This document shows positions 31,366 through 42,840 of a stretch of DNA of 64,000 nt, piece after piece. Source of the stretch: Saccharum officinarum (lineage: Eukaryota; Streptophyta; Magnoliopsida; Poales; Poaceae); the NCBI GenBank assembly GCA_020631735.1, contig CM036231.1, positions 8,734,794 to 8,798,793 on the forward strand. Direction: 5' to 3'. Within the stretch, counting starts at the first letter, position 1, and each line of letters starts with the position of its first letter. Position numbers and translations under genes: made by a program. The notes beneath the pieces are model-generated. The model worked only from the letters and a program-made list of their open reading frames with translations, ran no database searches and was not told the origin of the DNA.

Positions 31366-32971
31366 TGAAAGCATCTAGGCCCCGAGGTTTGGTTTCGGCA
31401 ATTGATGACAACGCTTTATTACCATGACTAACGTGTGTTTTGCAGAAACTTTGGTAAGTTAGGTCATGGAGGTTTTAACTGCTTTGGGCACCATGGTATT
31501 CATGCCCCTTGATGGAAATCGTTTCGGTTTTCAAAAGAGTGACGTCAAGATTAAGGACGGTTAGTTCCGGATGTCGAGGTGTTGAGAGACATTTGGAATA
31601 GTCGTTAGGATCTTCGTTTTTCTCTTTTGGCCGTACTATAAAGGGGGGCATGAGCGGGTAGCTTGACCTAGGCGAGTCCTATGTTTAGGTGTGGTGCACA
31701 CTTGTTAAACTTGGCGCTAGGCAGCTCTAGATTAGCTCTAAGTTCAGTTGGAAGCAACTTGGTTCAAGTTGTGACGCGTTTCGGAGAGTTTCGGGTTGTT
31801 TTCCCTTGACCGGACGCGGTCCTCGGCATGACCGGACGCGTCCGGTCAGTACAGTTCCGCGGCTAGGGTTTCAGCTCTGAACACCGGACGCGGTCCTCGC
31901 GAGGACCGAACGCGGTGGTCAGAAGTCAACACGTGTCACTGAGGGAAACACTCTATCGGACGCGTCCTGGGTGTGATCGGCGCGTCCGGTCACAGTCCAG
32001 TAAGGTCCAGAGACGACCGGACGCGTTCGGTCATCATCGATCGGACGCGGTCCAGCGTCCGATGTGTTTACAGAGTGCTCACTGCACGATCGGACGCGTC
32101 CGGTCATCCCTGACCGGCGCGTCCGGTCACTCGGTTGTTTTTCGGATTTCGACCGTTACGGGCGACCGGCGCGTCCGGTCAGTTCGACCGGCGCGTCCGG
32201 TCAGCTCGTGTTTTGCTGAGTCAGCAGGTAACGGTTCGTTTTGTTTGTGGGGTGTATAAATACATCCCCACCACCTCTTTTAGAGGTCTCTTGCTCATTT
32301 GATCAGCTGATAAACACCTTTGGAGTGCAAGGGAGTGCAAGAGCACTAGTGAGGATAGAGATTTGAGAATCAAAGCTTGAGAGTTCCTCACTAGCGATTA
32401 GAGAGTAGCAAGTGTGCATCCACTTTCTCATTTGGGCTCGTAGTGGTCAAGTGAGAGTTCTAGCTTGTTACTCTTGGTGATCGCCATCACCTAGACGGCT
32501 TGGTGGTGATTGGGAGTTTGGTGATCATCCGGCGGAGCTTGTGGATGACCCAACTCGTCTTGTGAGCGGTTGTGGGTGATTCACCGCGACGGAGTGTCAA
32601 AGAATCAACCCGTAGAGAGCACTTGATCCTTGCGCGGATCAAGGGGGAGCTACACCCTTGCGCGGGTGCTCCAACGAGGACTAGTGGGGAGTGGCGACTC
32701 TCCGATACCTCGGAAAAACATCGCCTTGTTCCTTGCCCCTTTACATTCAAGCATTTACATTCTCGTATTTACTTTCATTGCTTGTTTACATTCCTAGACT
32801 TGCCATGCTAGACTAGGATTGGAAACTAGGGTGCAAAACTTTGTATCGGTAGACTCTCTAGGAACACAAGTAGACACTAGGGATGAATTTCGGCTTGTAG
32901 GATTTATTTCTTGCATCTAATTTTTAGAAAAGCCCAATTCACCCCCCCTCTTGGGCATCTTGATCCTTTCA
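31366..32971 (+). repeat. 3' LTR of element B
   Basis: tgaaagcatc ... atcctttca. Same layout as the 5' LTR: palindrome array about 31805-32205 and TATA box 32255-32262. About ten single-base differences from the 5' LTR, several inside the array (for example gaccgaacg for gaccggacg). Confidence 0.95.
31805..32205. repeat. CpG-rich palindrome array in the 3' LTR of B
   Basis: Copy of the 5' LTR array; a perfect palindrome is retained near 31828-31847. At least four of the ten LTR differences fall here and several are C-to-T or G-to-A at CpG, as expected from methylated cytosine decay. Confidence 0.85.
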
Positions 32972-32976
32972 GTGGC

Positions 32977-35493
32977 AACAAGTATGGTTTTGTGATTGTG
33001 GATGACTACACTAGATACACTTGGGTACTCTTTCTCTATGACAAGAGTGATGTTTATGATCTATTCAAGTCTTTTGTCAAGAGGGTGCAAAATGAGTTTG
33101 AGACTACCATCAAGAAGATTAGAAGTGACAATGGTAGTGAGTTCAAGAACACAAGAATTGAAGATTTGTGTGATGATTATGGTATTGGGCATCAATTCTC
33201 ACCAACATACACTCCTCAATCCAATGGTGTAGTTGAAAGGAAAAATAGAACCTTGATTGATATGGCTAGATCAATGCTTAGTGAATACAATGTGAGTCAT
33301 TCATTTTGGAGTGAAGCTATCAATACGGCTTGCTATTGTAGTAACCGTCTCTATTGCCATAGGAAGCTTAGAAAGACACCATATGAACTATTGAATGGAA
33401 GAAAGCCCAACATTGCATACTTTAGAGTGTTTGGTTGCAAATGCTATATTCTCAAGAAAGGCACTAGATTGAGCAAGTTTGAAAAGAAATGTGATGAAGG
33501 GTTCTTACTTGGTTATTCTACCACAAGCAAATCATATAGAGTTTGGAATCTCACAAATGGCACCTTGGAAGAAGTTCATGATGTTGAGTTTGATGAAACC
33601 CAAGGGTCTCAAAATGAAGCTCAAAATCTTGATGATGTGAGAGGAGATCAATTATCAAATGCAATGAAGAACATGTACATTGGTGATATAAGGCCGATGC
33701 AAGTTGATGATGATGATATTCATGTGATCAACCAAAGTGTGCAAATTAATACAAATCAAGCAAGCTCTAGTGGTTCTCATGATGAAGTGCAAGTTCAAGG
33801 TCAAACAAGTGAAAGCAATCAACTCCCAATACTCCAACCTACTAGCATTGCAAGAGATCATCCGTTGGACCAAATCATTGGTGGAATTCAAAGTGGTGTT
33901 CAAACTAGATCAAGATTAGCATCCTTTTGTGAGCATTACTCATTTGTCTCATTAGAAGAACCAAAGAAGATAGAAGATGCATTGAAGGATTCCGATTGGG
34001 TGAATGCCATGCATGAAGAACTAAACAACTTTGCTAGAAATCAAGTTTGGAAACTTGTTGAGAGGCCAAAGAACTACAATGTGATTGGTACTAAGTGGGT
34101 CTTTAGAAATAAGCAAGATCAAGATGGCATGGTTGTAAGGAACAAAGCAAGATTAGTAGCACAAGGATACACTCAAGTTGAGGGTCTTGACTTTGGAGAG
34201 ACATATGCACCGGTTGCAAGATTGGAGGCAATTAGAATCTTATTAGCATATGCTTGTGCACACAACATCAAGCTCTATCAAATGGATGTCAAGAGTGCAT
34301 TTCTAAATGGCTACATCAATGAAGAAGTTTATGTTGAGCAACCTCCCGGTTTTGAAGATGACAAGAAGCCTGACCATGTTTACAAGCTAAAGAAGGCATT
34401 GTATGGTTTGAAGCAAGCACCTAGAGCATGGTATGAGAGGTTGAGGGACTTTCTCCTCTCTAAAGGGTTCAAAATGGGAAAGGTTGACACCACTCTCTTC
34501 ACCAAGAAGCTTGGAAATGACTTGTTTGTGTTGCAAATCTATGTGGATGACATTATCTTTGGATCAACTAACCAAGACTTTTGTGAAGAGTTTGGAAATA
34601 TGATGGCTAATGAGTTTGAGATGTCTATGATTGGAGAGCTTAGTTACTTCCTTGGACTTCAAATCAAGCAAATGAAGAATGGCACTTTTGTAAGTCAAGG
34701 CAAGTACATCAAGGACATGATCAAGAAGTTTGGATTGCAAGATGCTAAGCCAATGAGCACACCAATGGGCTCTAATGATCAATTGGGTATTGATAATAGT
34801 GGAAATATGGTAGATCAAAAGCAATACCGGTCCATGATTGGAAGCTTGCTCTATGTCACCGCTTCTAGGCCGGATGTGATGTTTAGTGTATGCAAGTGTG
34901 CAAGATATCAAGCTTCACCTAGAGAAAGTCACTTGAAAGCAACCAAGAGGATATTGAGATATCTAAAGGGCACTCATGATGTTGGATTATGGTATCCCAA
35001 GGGGTCTAATTTTGAGTTGATTGGATATTCGAACTCCGACTATGGTGGATGCAAGATTGATAGAATGAGCACAAGTGGCACTTGTCAATTGCTTGGAAGG
35101 TCTCTTGTTTCATGGTCATCAAAGAAACAAAATAGTGTTGCACTATCTACCGCCGAGGCCGAATACATTAGTGCCGGTAGTTGTTGTGCACAATTGCTTT
35201 GGATGAAGGCCACTTTGAATGACTTTGGAATTAAATTCAAGAATGTGCCTTTGTTTTGTGATAATGAAAGTGCTATCAAGATGACACAAAATCCGGTTCA
35301 ACATTCAAGAACCAAGCACATTGACATAAGGCATCACTTCATAAGAGACCATCAACAAAAGGGTGATATTAGCATTGAGAGCATTGGCACCGAAGATCAA
35401 CTAGCCGACATCTTTACAAAGCCACTTGATGAAAAGAGATTTTACAAGTTGAAGAATGAATTGAACATACTTGACTTCTCCAACTTGAAATGA
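32977..35493 (+). pseudogene. pol: pol of element A, 3' part (integrase core, RT, RNase H)
   Basis: Continues the frame broken at 19692 after one copy of the GTGGC duplication. Integrase residues SDNGSEF and [11 protein letters not shown] with YVDDIIFG (about 34540) and RNase H ([18 protein letters not shown]) are present to TGA 35491-35493. The half is open throughout, so the only break in pol is the insertion of B. An apparent ATG-led frame beginning at 32911 is a chimera that reads out of B's LTR. Confidence 0.92.
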
Positions 35494-36596
35494 GTGTACC
35501 CCCACATTCTTATATGACATGCCTCTCCTCCAACATAGCAAGGTACAGTTGTTTGGCATATCATTCATACTTTGCTAAGGACATGGTTAGAACATATAGA
35601 CATATTTGCATGACAAATAAGCTCATTCATGAAAATCAAATGATTTTGATGTATATATGGTACCACTATTGCTTCTATGTTTGATTGATCTAGTGGTAGC
35701 ATATGACATGTTTGTGGGCTTGCAAACCTAGTGTTGAATCTAGAAAATGAGCTCATGATGTGTAATTCAACATGGTCAAGATAACCCTTATACTTTATGA
35801 GGTGTGAAAAAGCTTGTCCTTGGATCAAACCGAATTACATATTTTAGGCAAGTAATCTAGATTGAACCATAATTTGGACTCCCTCTTAATTGATTGACTT
35901 ATCTCTCACTAAAATTGGCACCTTTTTGGTGATTGTTGACAAAGAGGGAGAGAAAAGTCACAAAGATATTGCAAAGAGGAATAAGATATAATAAGGGGGA
36001 GAGAAAAGTCACAGGGGAGAGAAAAGTTACAAAGTCACAGGGGAGAGAAAAGTTACAAAGGGAGAGAAATCAAGGGATCAATTAAATTTGAGCATACAAG
36101 TAGGGGGAGCAAGCTCATGAATTATTTGTTGCATTTGTATGTGCATTAACATGATGTGTTGCATTGCAAATTTAATTTCGATATTCATGTTTGTATGGTG
36201 TATGCTAGAAATAGAACTTGAATGATGATTTGTTAAGAGTAGCTTTACAAGTGGTAACTAGACACCTTTTGCTTATAATATTGATCTCACGGGGTACTTT
36301 AGTGTTTGTGATCTTTACAAGTGATGTATTACAAATGGTGTCTAGCTACGTCGATGCTAAGGATGGTATATAAAGGCAACTCCGATTGGTATCACGCTTC
36401 AAAGGTCCATTCTATATACCTTAGCATCAATTTGATAGTAGTAACTCTCCCAAAATTCAAATCCATACATATGTGCATAATTGAACCAAACTCATGGAAG
36501 CACATATGTAGGGGGAGCTAATACTATCGAAATTGAAAATTGATTTCATTTCATATCTTTGTGATGGTTGCCATCAATTACCAAAAAGGGGGAGAT
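35494..36596 (+). other. 3' untranslated region of element A with repeated polypurine tracts
   Basis: No envelope-like gene is present. The region has the block shared with B (ataaccctt, gtgaaaaagc, tggatcaaac at 35781-35830). A cluster of gggagagaaaagt(c/t)ac repeats spans about 35950-36070. Further agggggag tracts precede aaaaagggggagat at 36583-36596, which directly precedes the 3' LTR. Confidence 0.8.
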
Positions 36597-38621
36597 TGAA
36601 AGCCCAAGTTTGGTTTTGGTAATTAATGACACAAAGTTGCTAATGCCTTGTGTTAAGTGTATTGAGTTAGGCATAAGCAACACATGTGATGAAGGTGTAT
36701 GTGGCAAGGAGTGGTGGCCACAAGATCACAAAGAGATGGTGCATGGACATGAAATGATGATCATGATGGAGATGCACATAAAAGGAAGGACATGATGATC
36801 AAGTGAAAGAGAAGGATCTAAGAGCGCAAGGCAAAGGTATAACCATAGGGTTTTCCTTTTACCGGTCTAAGATGAGTAGAGAAGTGATTGACCGGGTTTA
36901 GGATACATAGCCGACTATCAAGAGGGGCAATCACGGTTAGCTCGTAAATCAAGTGCCACTAGATCAATGTCTTGAGCATATGCATTAGGATCTAGTAAAA
37001 AGCTAACATAACGCCTTGAGAAATGATTTGTGAAATGCTAACACACAAGCACATGGTGGTTTACACATGGTGGTGTTAGCACGTTTGGGAAGGCGGTGGA
37101 GTTTAAGCGGTAGAGAGGGGTTTGGGTTCCTCTCTCCCTCCCGCCGAACTTGCGAGGCGGGATTCGGCGCTTTTTGGAGAAGTGAAATGCCTATTTTCTA
37201 TTGCGCCGGAAGTCGGAAAAGAAACGGAGGCGAACGGAGGTCACTATGGTGACCGGACGCTGCACCGGACGCGGTCTCTGTATGACCGGACGCGTCCGGT
37301 CAGTGTTCAGCGTCTACGCGGTTTTCAGTTTGATGATCGGACGCGCAGCGCGTCCGGTCACTGATGACCGGACGCGTCCGGTCATCCAGGGAGCTTACTG
37401 GACTCTAATCGGACGCTGGCACTGTGGCGTCCGGTCAGTTCAACAGCGCGTCCGGTCAGTTCTCCTGAGCGAATCAGAGCGCGCGACCGGCGCGACCGGT
37501 CCCTCACGTAACCGGAGCGTCCGGTCAGGCGTCCAGAAGGGTAGAGCGAAGCGGAGTAGCGATCGGACGCGCGGCGCGTCCGGTCACGTGCGATTGGACG
37601 CGTCCGGTCTCAATGGAAGCATACTGGAATGCGACCGGACGCGGGCACTGTCGCGTCCGGTCAATCGGCTCAGCGCGTCCGATCACGGCAACGGCTAGTT
37701 CTGACTCGCACTGTTTCTTGCTGTCGTGTAGTGACCGGACGCGTCCGGTCACCCTGACCGGAGAGTCCGGTCAGCGCGTTTTTCACTGCGTCGTCTGTAA
37801 CGGCTAGCTGTGTACCCCTTCGTTATAAATAGCTGTTGGCCGGGGTTTGAGGGCAACTCTTGCACATTTTGAGAACTAGAGACATACTTTGAGCTAGAGA
37901 ACAACCCCTCCACTCATCTCTTTGCATAGTTGCACATCTTGAGTGAGATTCAAGTGCATTGCTTGAGAGTTGCATTCTAGAGGCACTTGATCTTCGAGTT
38001 GCTGCGGATTTCTTGTTACTCTTCCGTGTTTCCCGACACGGTAGACGGCTTGGAGCAGCAGAGGTGATTGAGCTCGCAATTGGAGATTGTTGGAGCCTTC
38101 ACCAAGTATTGTAAGGGGCTCTTGATCCTTCCCCGCGGGAGTTCGCAAATTGAATACTCTAGTGGAGCTCGTGGCTTGGAGGATCCCCATCTTGTGTGCG
38201 GTTGTGCGGCGCCCGCCGAGGGCTCGACTCTTGATAGTCGATTAGCTCGCGAACCGACAAGTGGGTGTATCGCCACAACAGGGAGTAGCTTGCCGGGAAG
38301 CAAGTGAACCTCGGGATAAATTCTTGTGTCATTCTCTTCCCGAGGATTTCTCTTGTATGATTGATTGATTGGTATTTCTCTTCTCTTCACGGCGGTATAA
38401 TCACTCGAAGCTCTTCTCTCGTATTACTTCTCGTTTCTAGCTTACAGTTGTTGTTGTGTTTAGTGAATAGCCTTGTACTAGACTTGTGTAGGTGGCTTGC
38501 TTAATTAGTTAGAGCTAGTGCTTTTGCTTCGCCACCTTTCGTACTAACTCGTGGTTAAGTAATTCTTGTAGAAGTTTTAATTAGGCTATTCACCCCCCCT
38601 CTAGCCTATTTGGACCTTACA
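36597..38621 (+). repeat. 3' LTR of element A
   Basis: tgaaagccca ... accttaca, 2025 bp. The palindrome array is at about 37248-37780 and the TATA box tataaata at 37824-37831. It contains an 82-bp segment (about 37088-37169) absent from the 5' LTR. Confidence 0.93.
37248..37780. repeat. CpG-rich palindrome array in the 3' LTR of A
   Basis: Same arrangement as in the 5' LTR. Perfect or near-perfect copies of TGACCGGACGCGTCCGGTCA lie near 37282, 37364 and 37731; others have single changes such as gattggacgcg and ccggagagtccgg. Confidence 0.85.
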
Positions 38622-38626
38622 GTGGT

Positions 38627-41119
38627 GGTACCAGTTTTTCCATTCCTTGTGTGTGGATTGCTCGCACATCGCTTTGTAATCATATAAGATATGAATAAAA
38701 GCTCAAGGAATCCTCCTTCTGGAGTTGTTGTAGCCCTTTTGTGAGGCTTTGCTTGCTTGTTATATGTGGTTTGGCCGCACACATTTTGTGGCCGTGTTAT
38801 CCGAGTGAGACCTCATTGACCTTCGACCTTTTTGGCCAAGATTAGATTCGTGAGTCCAGGGACGCGGACTTCAGGTGAGTCACCGGTCTTTCACCGCACA
38901 GGGCGACGAGGTCACCGAGCGACCTTGGACCTCTCCTCCCAAATGTCTATGAGCTTGGGGATTGCAGACCTTGGGTGAGTCATTGGCCTCTCGTCGCGTA
39001 GGGAAACGAGATCGTTGAGCGATCTTGGACCTCTCCTCCAAAATGTCTGCGAGCTTAGGGATTGCAGACCTTGGGTGAGTCATTGGCCTCTCATCGCGCA
39101 GGGCAACGAGGTCATCGAGCAACCTTGGACCTCTCCTCCCAAATGTCTGTGAGCTTGGGGATTGCAGGCTTTGGGTGAGTCATCGGCCTCTCGCCGCGCA
39201 GGGCGGCGAGGTCATCGAGCGACCTTGGACCTCTCCTCCCAAATGTCTGTGAGCTTGAGGACTGTGGACATTGGGTGAGTCATAGCCTCTTGTACCATAG
39301 GGCAACAAGGTCATCGAGTGACCCTAGACCTCTACTCCCAAATGTCTGTGAGCTTGGGGATTGCAGGCTTTGGGTGAGTCATCGGCCTCTCACCACGCAG
39401 GGCGGCGAGGTCGTCGAGCAACCTTGGACCTCTCCTCCCAAATGTCTATGAGCTTGAGGACTATGGACCTTGGGTGAGTCATTGGCCTCTCGTCGTGCAG
39501 GGCAACAAGGTCATCGAGCAACCTTGGACCTCTCCTCCCAAATGTCTATGAGCTACAATGTCACTTCATGAGGAAGGAGTTGTTGCGTGACTTTTAGCCG
39601 CCCACGGTGACGATCCCTCCTGAAAGGGTCACCGTCTCTCGTGGGAGCGCGAGGCGTCATGGTCTGGCTTCAAGTCGCGGTTTTGGGATGTGGGGAGGAA
39701 CCAGCCGTGACCTACTTTTGATTATCGGGACTGTTCAAGCCTGGCTCTAGCTTCCTCCTGCTACCCTTTCCTGACCCCAAAGGGTCATACTGCCTTGTTA
39801 CAGCCAGGTTTCTGTTTTCGCCCCACGCGGGGAGAGGCTTGTCCACTGTAACCACGTGCTCAGAGCGGTGCGCCTTGTTGGGGTCGATGGGTAATTCGAG
39901 TGGGGCCCGATATCCTCCCCAATCGACGTGGAGTTTGGCTATGCTTCGTCAAGAGACATCTCATAAATCATCATCCATCAATCCCGTTGGTCCCCAACTG
40001 CCTTTGCAGTGGCCAGAGGGCAAGATGCCTTCCCCCTAAAGGGGGTCAACCCGAGAGACTTTGAAGCGGACGACTCGAGCATAGAAAGAGATGGTCATAT
40101 GGCTCCGCACCACTAATTAGAGCCACAGGGGCCCATCTCCTCCCTGACCCTATCCCTTTTGTGGCCTCGAGCCCTTCTAAGGGCCAGCCCAAGAGAGGCT
40201 TTCCTAAGCATGACACGAGGCGTATCCATGGCGGGTTGCTCATGCACATAGATCTAGGGGCGTGCGACCTCTTTGATCATGCAGCGTTGATGACGTCCAC
40301 TCATGGGCAGCGAGGCGCCCTCTGAACAAAGGCACGTAAACCGAAGCGATATGAAAAAAATGAAAACGAGCAGGGCCTACCTGGTCTAGGTCATCGCATG
40401 GGAGGCCATTGCTCCGCCTTCCGCCCAGTCGCTGCTCCTGCTCTGCAGGATTATCAAAGAGGTTAGTAATGGTCATGGGCCTGGTTTGCTTGCCGAGGTT
40501 ATCCTTGCGGCTATAAATCCACTGGAGTGGTGCACTGTGGGAGGTATCGTTCTCCCATCTCTTGCATTGCCCCTTCTGCTCGTGCACTTGTAGTTGTTCC
40601 CCCTGGTGATGGATCATGGGATGCGTCTCCATGAGGAATCTCCAGAGGTCGACGGGCCGCCGTCGCTCCTTTTGTCTTCTCTGTGAGAACAAGGGTAAGT
40701 GATTTCATGACATTCTTCAGATTTGGTCATGCTTGTGTTAATTATGGGTGTGTTCAGGATTATCTCTCCAGCGATGGCGTCAGAGATCGGAGGCCCATCC
40801 AGTTCTATCCATCCCTGGCATGTTTTGGCTCCAGAGCCGGTGAGCCCTCGTCCCCTGTCCCTTACTATCGGGCGGCAAGGGATATGGAGCTTTATGCTCA
40901 AAAGGGACGAGGCCCATGATTTCATTCGAGTTCTGGCCGCACGGCTAAGACATGAAGGAGGGGTCGTGGCTAACCCCGGCCTTAGCATCCGGCCTGGTTC
41001 GCTTGGCTTAGCTAGGCCTCGGTTGTTCGGGCCTTTGCTAGCTGATATGTTGTGGGCGCGTGGCTTTCTAACTAATCGGTGCCTTGAGACACCCGGGGTT
41101 ATAACCTTGACACTCGGTG
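38627..41119. mobile_element. LTR-retrotransposon remnant, right arm of the older element
   Basis: Continues the sequence cut by element A (ggtaccagtttttcc...). It holds the 100-bp minisatellite (38872-39554), non-coding sequence of mixed composition, and at 40943-41112 a 170-bp segment about 80-85% like 13860-14031. I recognise no retroviral domain on either strand, so the class is open. Confidence 0.4.
38872..39554. repeat. Minisatellite, about 7 copies of a 100-bp unit
   Basis: The phrase gtgagtca recurs at 38875, 38975, 39075, 39175, 39275, 39374 and 39474, so the period is 99-100 bp. Each unit reads gtgagtcat.ggcctctc, cgcgcagggc, cgaggtcatcgagcgacc, ttggacctctcctcc and caaatgtctgtgagcttg. 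Units differ by a few percent and no frame stays open through the array. Confidence 0.92.
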
Positions 41120-41127
41120 CTATATAT

Positions 41128-41423
41128 TAGACCTGAGCAAATTGAGCCCAGCCTGAGCCCGACAGGTTTTAGCCCGCCCACGAACGTTGCTGGATAGGCC
41201 CATAAAGTTTTTTCTTGGCCCAAGCTCGGCCCAAAATACTGTTTTTTGCTATTTTACACTATAAAATACGCTAGCGGCCCGCTCAGGCCTAGTCCCAACT
41301 CGAAGAATTAGGCCTGACTTATCTAGTGGGACGGTCATGGGCAGATTTTTTTTGGCCTAAAATAACATGGCTTTTTTTTGGCCCGACCCGAACCTGGCCT
41401 AGCCCGCAAAATGCTCAGGTCTA
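41128..41423. mobile_element. hAT-type nonautonomous element, 296 bp
   Basis: Perfect 12-bp inverted ends tagacctgagca and tgctcaggtcta. Flanked by an 8-bp direct duplication CTATATAT (41120-41127 and 41424-41431), the hAT target-site length. The interior carries repeated ggcccga/agcccg phrases and no coding region. Confidence 0.82.
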
Positions 41424-41669
41424 CTATATATCCTAGTGCTCGTCAGTGTGCTTCCTTAGCGAGTAAGAAACCGAACTTCTCTAGATGAGGTTCTCTCTAG
41501 TTTGATTGGGAATCATTCCCCCCTTCTATAGGGGTCGGCCCTCCCCTTACATTCCGAGGAGGGCTCGAGTACAAGTCGGTTTGGGTTCTAGTCTCTGGTC
41601 TATGTGGATCAGGGTGCACGAGTACCATGTCATGGTGTGGATGGACCTTGCCTTGTCGCATAGGGAGGA
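41424..41669. other. Continuation of retrotransposon debris
   Basis: After the hAT element the older sequence continues (cctagtgctcgtcagtgtgc, then a polyprotein-leader-like atgtggatcagggtgc). Nothing codes clearly. Confidence 0.3.
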
Positions 41670-42420
41670 GTCAATGCAGCCGCAACAGCCCCCAGCCCGA
41701 TCTGATCCCACCTCCAGCTTCCACCATTGTGCCGATCAACATCCACAGCCATGTTCCCGTCACTCTCACCGCGGATGATAGTGACTCCTGGCAATGGTGC
41801 TCTTTCTTTGAACTTAAGTTCAAGAAATTCGGCCTCATCAACCATGTTGACGGCACCGTCGACACCGCCGCCATGATCGACAACCCCGAGTGGATCCAAA
41901 TAAACTCCTACATCGTCTCCTGGCTATACTCCACCGTGTCCAAGGAGATCAATTTGGAACGACATCTACAGGCCCCATAGTTCTGTGCACACTACGCGTG
42001 GACAGCGATGACCGGGTTGTTCCTTGACAACAACCTCCAGCACGCGTTGTATGCCCAGCAAGAATTCCACAATATCTTCCAAGGTGACATGTCCATCTTT
42101 GAGTACTACGCCCCCTCAAACGCCTCGCCGACACGCTCTATGATAGCGGCGCGGCCGCCTCCGACCCGGCACTTGTCATCAACATGTTGTGTGGCCTGTA
42201 CAACAAGTTAAGTCAGGCCATCGCCACGCTCTCCACCATGACACCGCTGCCCACCTTCCTCTACACGCGCTCCTATCTGATCCAGGAAGAAAACCGCATA
42301 AGGCACTCCCTTTAGATGGAGGCGGAGACGATGCTCCTCGCCACCACCAACACCTCCACTGCGTCCAAGCCTACCCCAACACCCCATTCTCCACCTGTGG
42401 CACCATCCGCCGGCGGTAGT
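41670..42420 (+). pseudogene. gag: Degenerate Copia gag (UBN2 type), second family
   Basis: Translated fragments read LKFKKFGLINHVDGT, WIQINSYIVSWLYSTV, AWTAMTGLFLDNNLQHALYA, EFHNIFQGDMSIFEYY and, after frame changes, LPTFLYTRSYLIQEENR. In order they match a plant Copia gag of a non-Sirevirus family. Stops (for example 41978-41980) and frameshifts break it. It is in the + orientation like elements A and B but much older. Confidence 0.7.
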
Positions 42421-42436
42421 GATCGTCGATGAAGGG

Positions 42437-42840
42437 ACCGTGACGCCTAAGAGGGGGAGAGGTGAATTAGGCAACTTAAAACTCTATTCTAAACCATGGC
42501 ATCTATTTTCCAACCTTAGCAAAACTTATGCAATTAAGTTAAAGTATCTAAATGTGCACCTATAGTTTTGCAAGGTGTATTGCTATCTCTATCGCAAAAG
42601 AGTTATGCAACTTATGTTTCAATCCTATCAACTAAGCTAGGAAAGATAAAGCACACAACTAAGATAACAATATAAATACGGAAGCTTAAGTGAGGTAGAG
42701 ATGCAAACTCCCATTAACGACTCCGATATTTTTATTTAGCTATTGAGAAGCGTACAAGCTTTCCCTAGTCCTCGTTGGAGCCCCTCAAAAGGATGCCCTC
42801 GCAGGGGCTCTATCAACCACGACATCAAGATCTCGGCTGC
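42437..42840 (-). repeat. Inverted fragment of a Sirevirus-type LTR end
   Basis: Read on the minus strand this ends with the landmarks of elements A and B LTR 3' parts: a tagtcctcgttggagc-type block (about 42770-42785 on +), an AT-rich middle, then aattcacc-ctc-ccctcttaggcgtc. It is much diverged from both. It interrupts the gag and RNase H remnants of the surrounding Copia copy. Confidence 0.5.

Larger units (their letters stand above)
19693..32971 (+). mobile_element. Copia-superfamily retrotransposon B (Sirevirus type) with envelope-like gene, nested in A
   Basis: Complete 13279-bp element flanked by the 5-bp duplication GTGGC (19688-19692 and 32972-32976). The LTRs are 1607 and 1606 bp; I count about ten substitutions and one single-base indel between them (near 0.6%), suggesting insertion roughly a quarter million years ago at 1.3e-8 per site per year. 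Order: LTR, tRNA-Met primer site, gag, pol, a 1.6-kb spacer with a repeat array, an envelope-like frame, polypurine tracts, LTR. Gag, pol and the envelope-like frame are all open. Copia elements with this extra gene and large size belong to the Sirevirus (Maximus/SIRE) lineage. It may have been competent to move recently. Confidence 0.93.
14913..38621 (+). mobile_element. Copia-superfamily retrotransposon A (Sirevirus type), host of nested element B
   Basis: Flanked by a 5-bp target duplication GTGGT (14908-14912 and 38622-38626). The LTRs are 1956 and 2025 bp and begin tgaaag. Next to the 5' LTR is a tRNA-Met primer site; several polypurine tracts precede the 3' LTR. Gene order gag, protease, integrase, RT, RNase H defines Copia. 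After removing element B (13279 bp plus a 5-bp duplication) it is about 10.4 kb. By eye the LTRs differ at about 25 positions plus indels of about 82 and 11 bp, near 1.3%. With the commonly used grass rate of 1.3e-8 per site per year this suggests about half a million years. Two stop codons in gag and the insertion in pol make it non-autonomous now. Confidence 0.9.

Noticed and set aside
32911..32976. Apparent N-terminal extension of the large frame ending at 35493
   Set aside because: This part is the end of B's 3' LTR read by chance in frame with A's pol; the real pol continues from 19692.
38880..39122. Minus-strand 80-codon frame in the 100-bp minisatellite
   Set aside because: It only spans two repeat units, is broken in the others and has no known domain.
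38872..39554. CRISPR-like regular repeats
   Set aside because: The 100-bp units are contiguous without unique spacers and the context is plant retroelement DNA.
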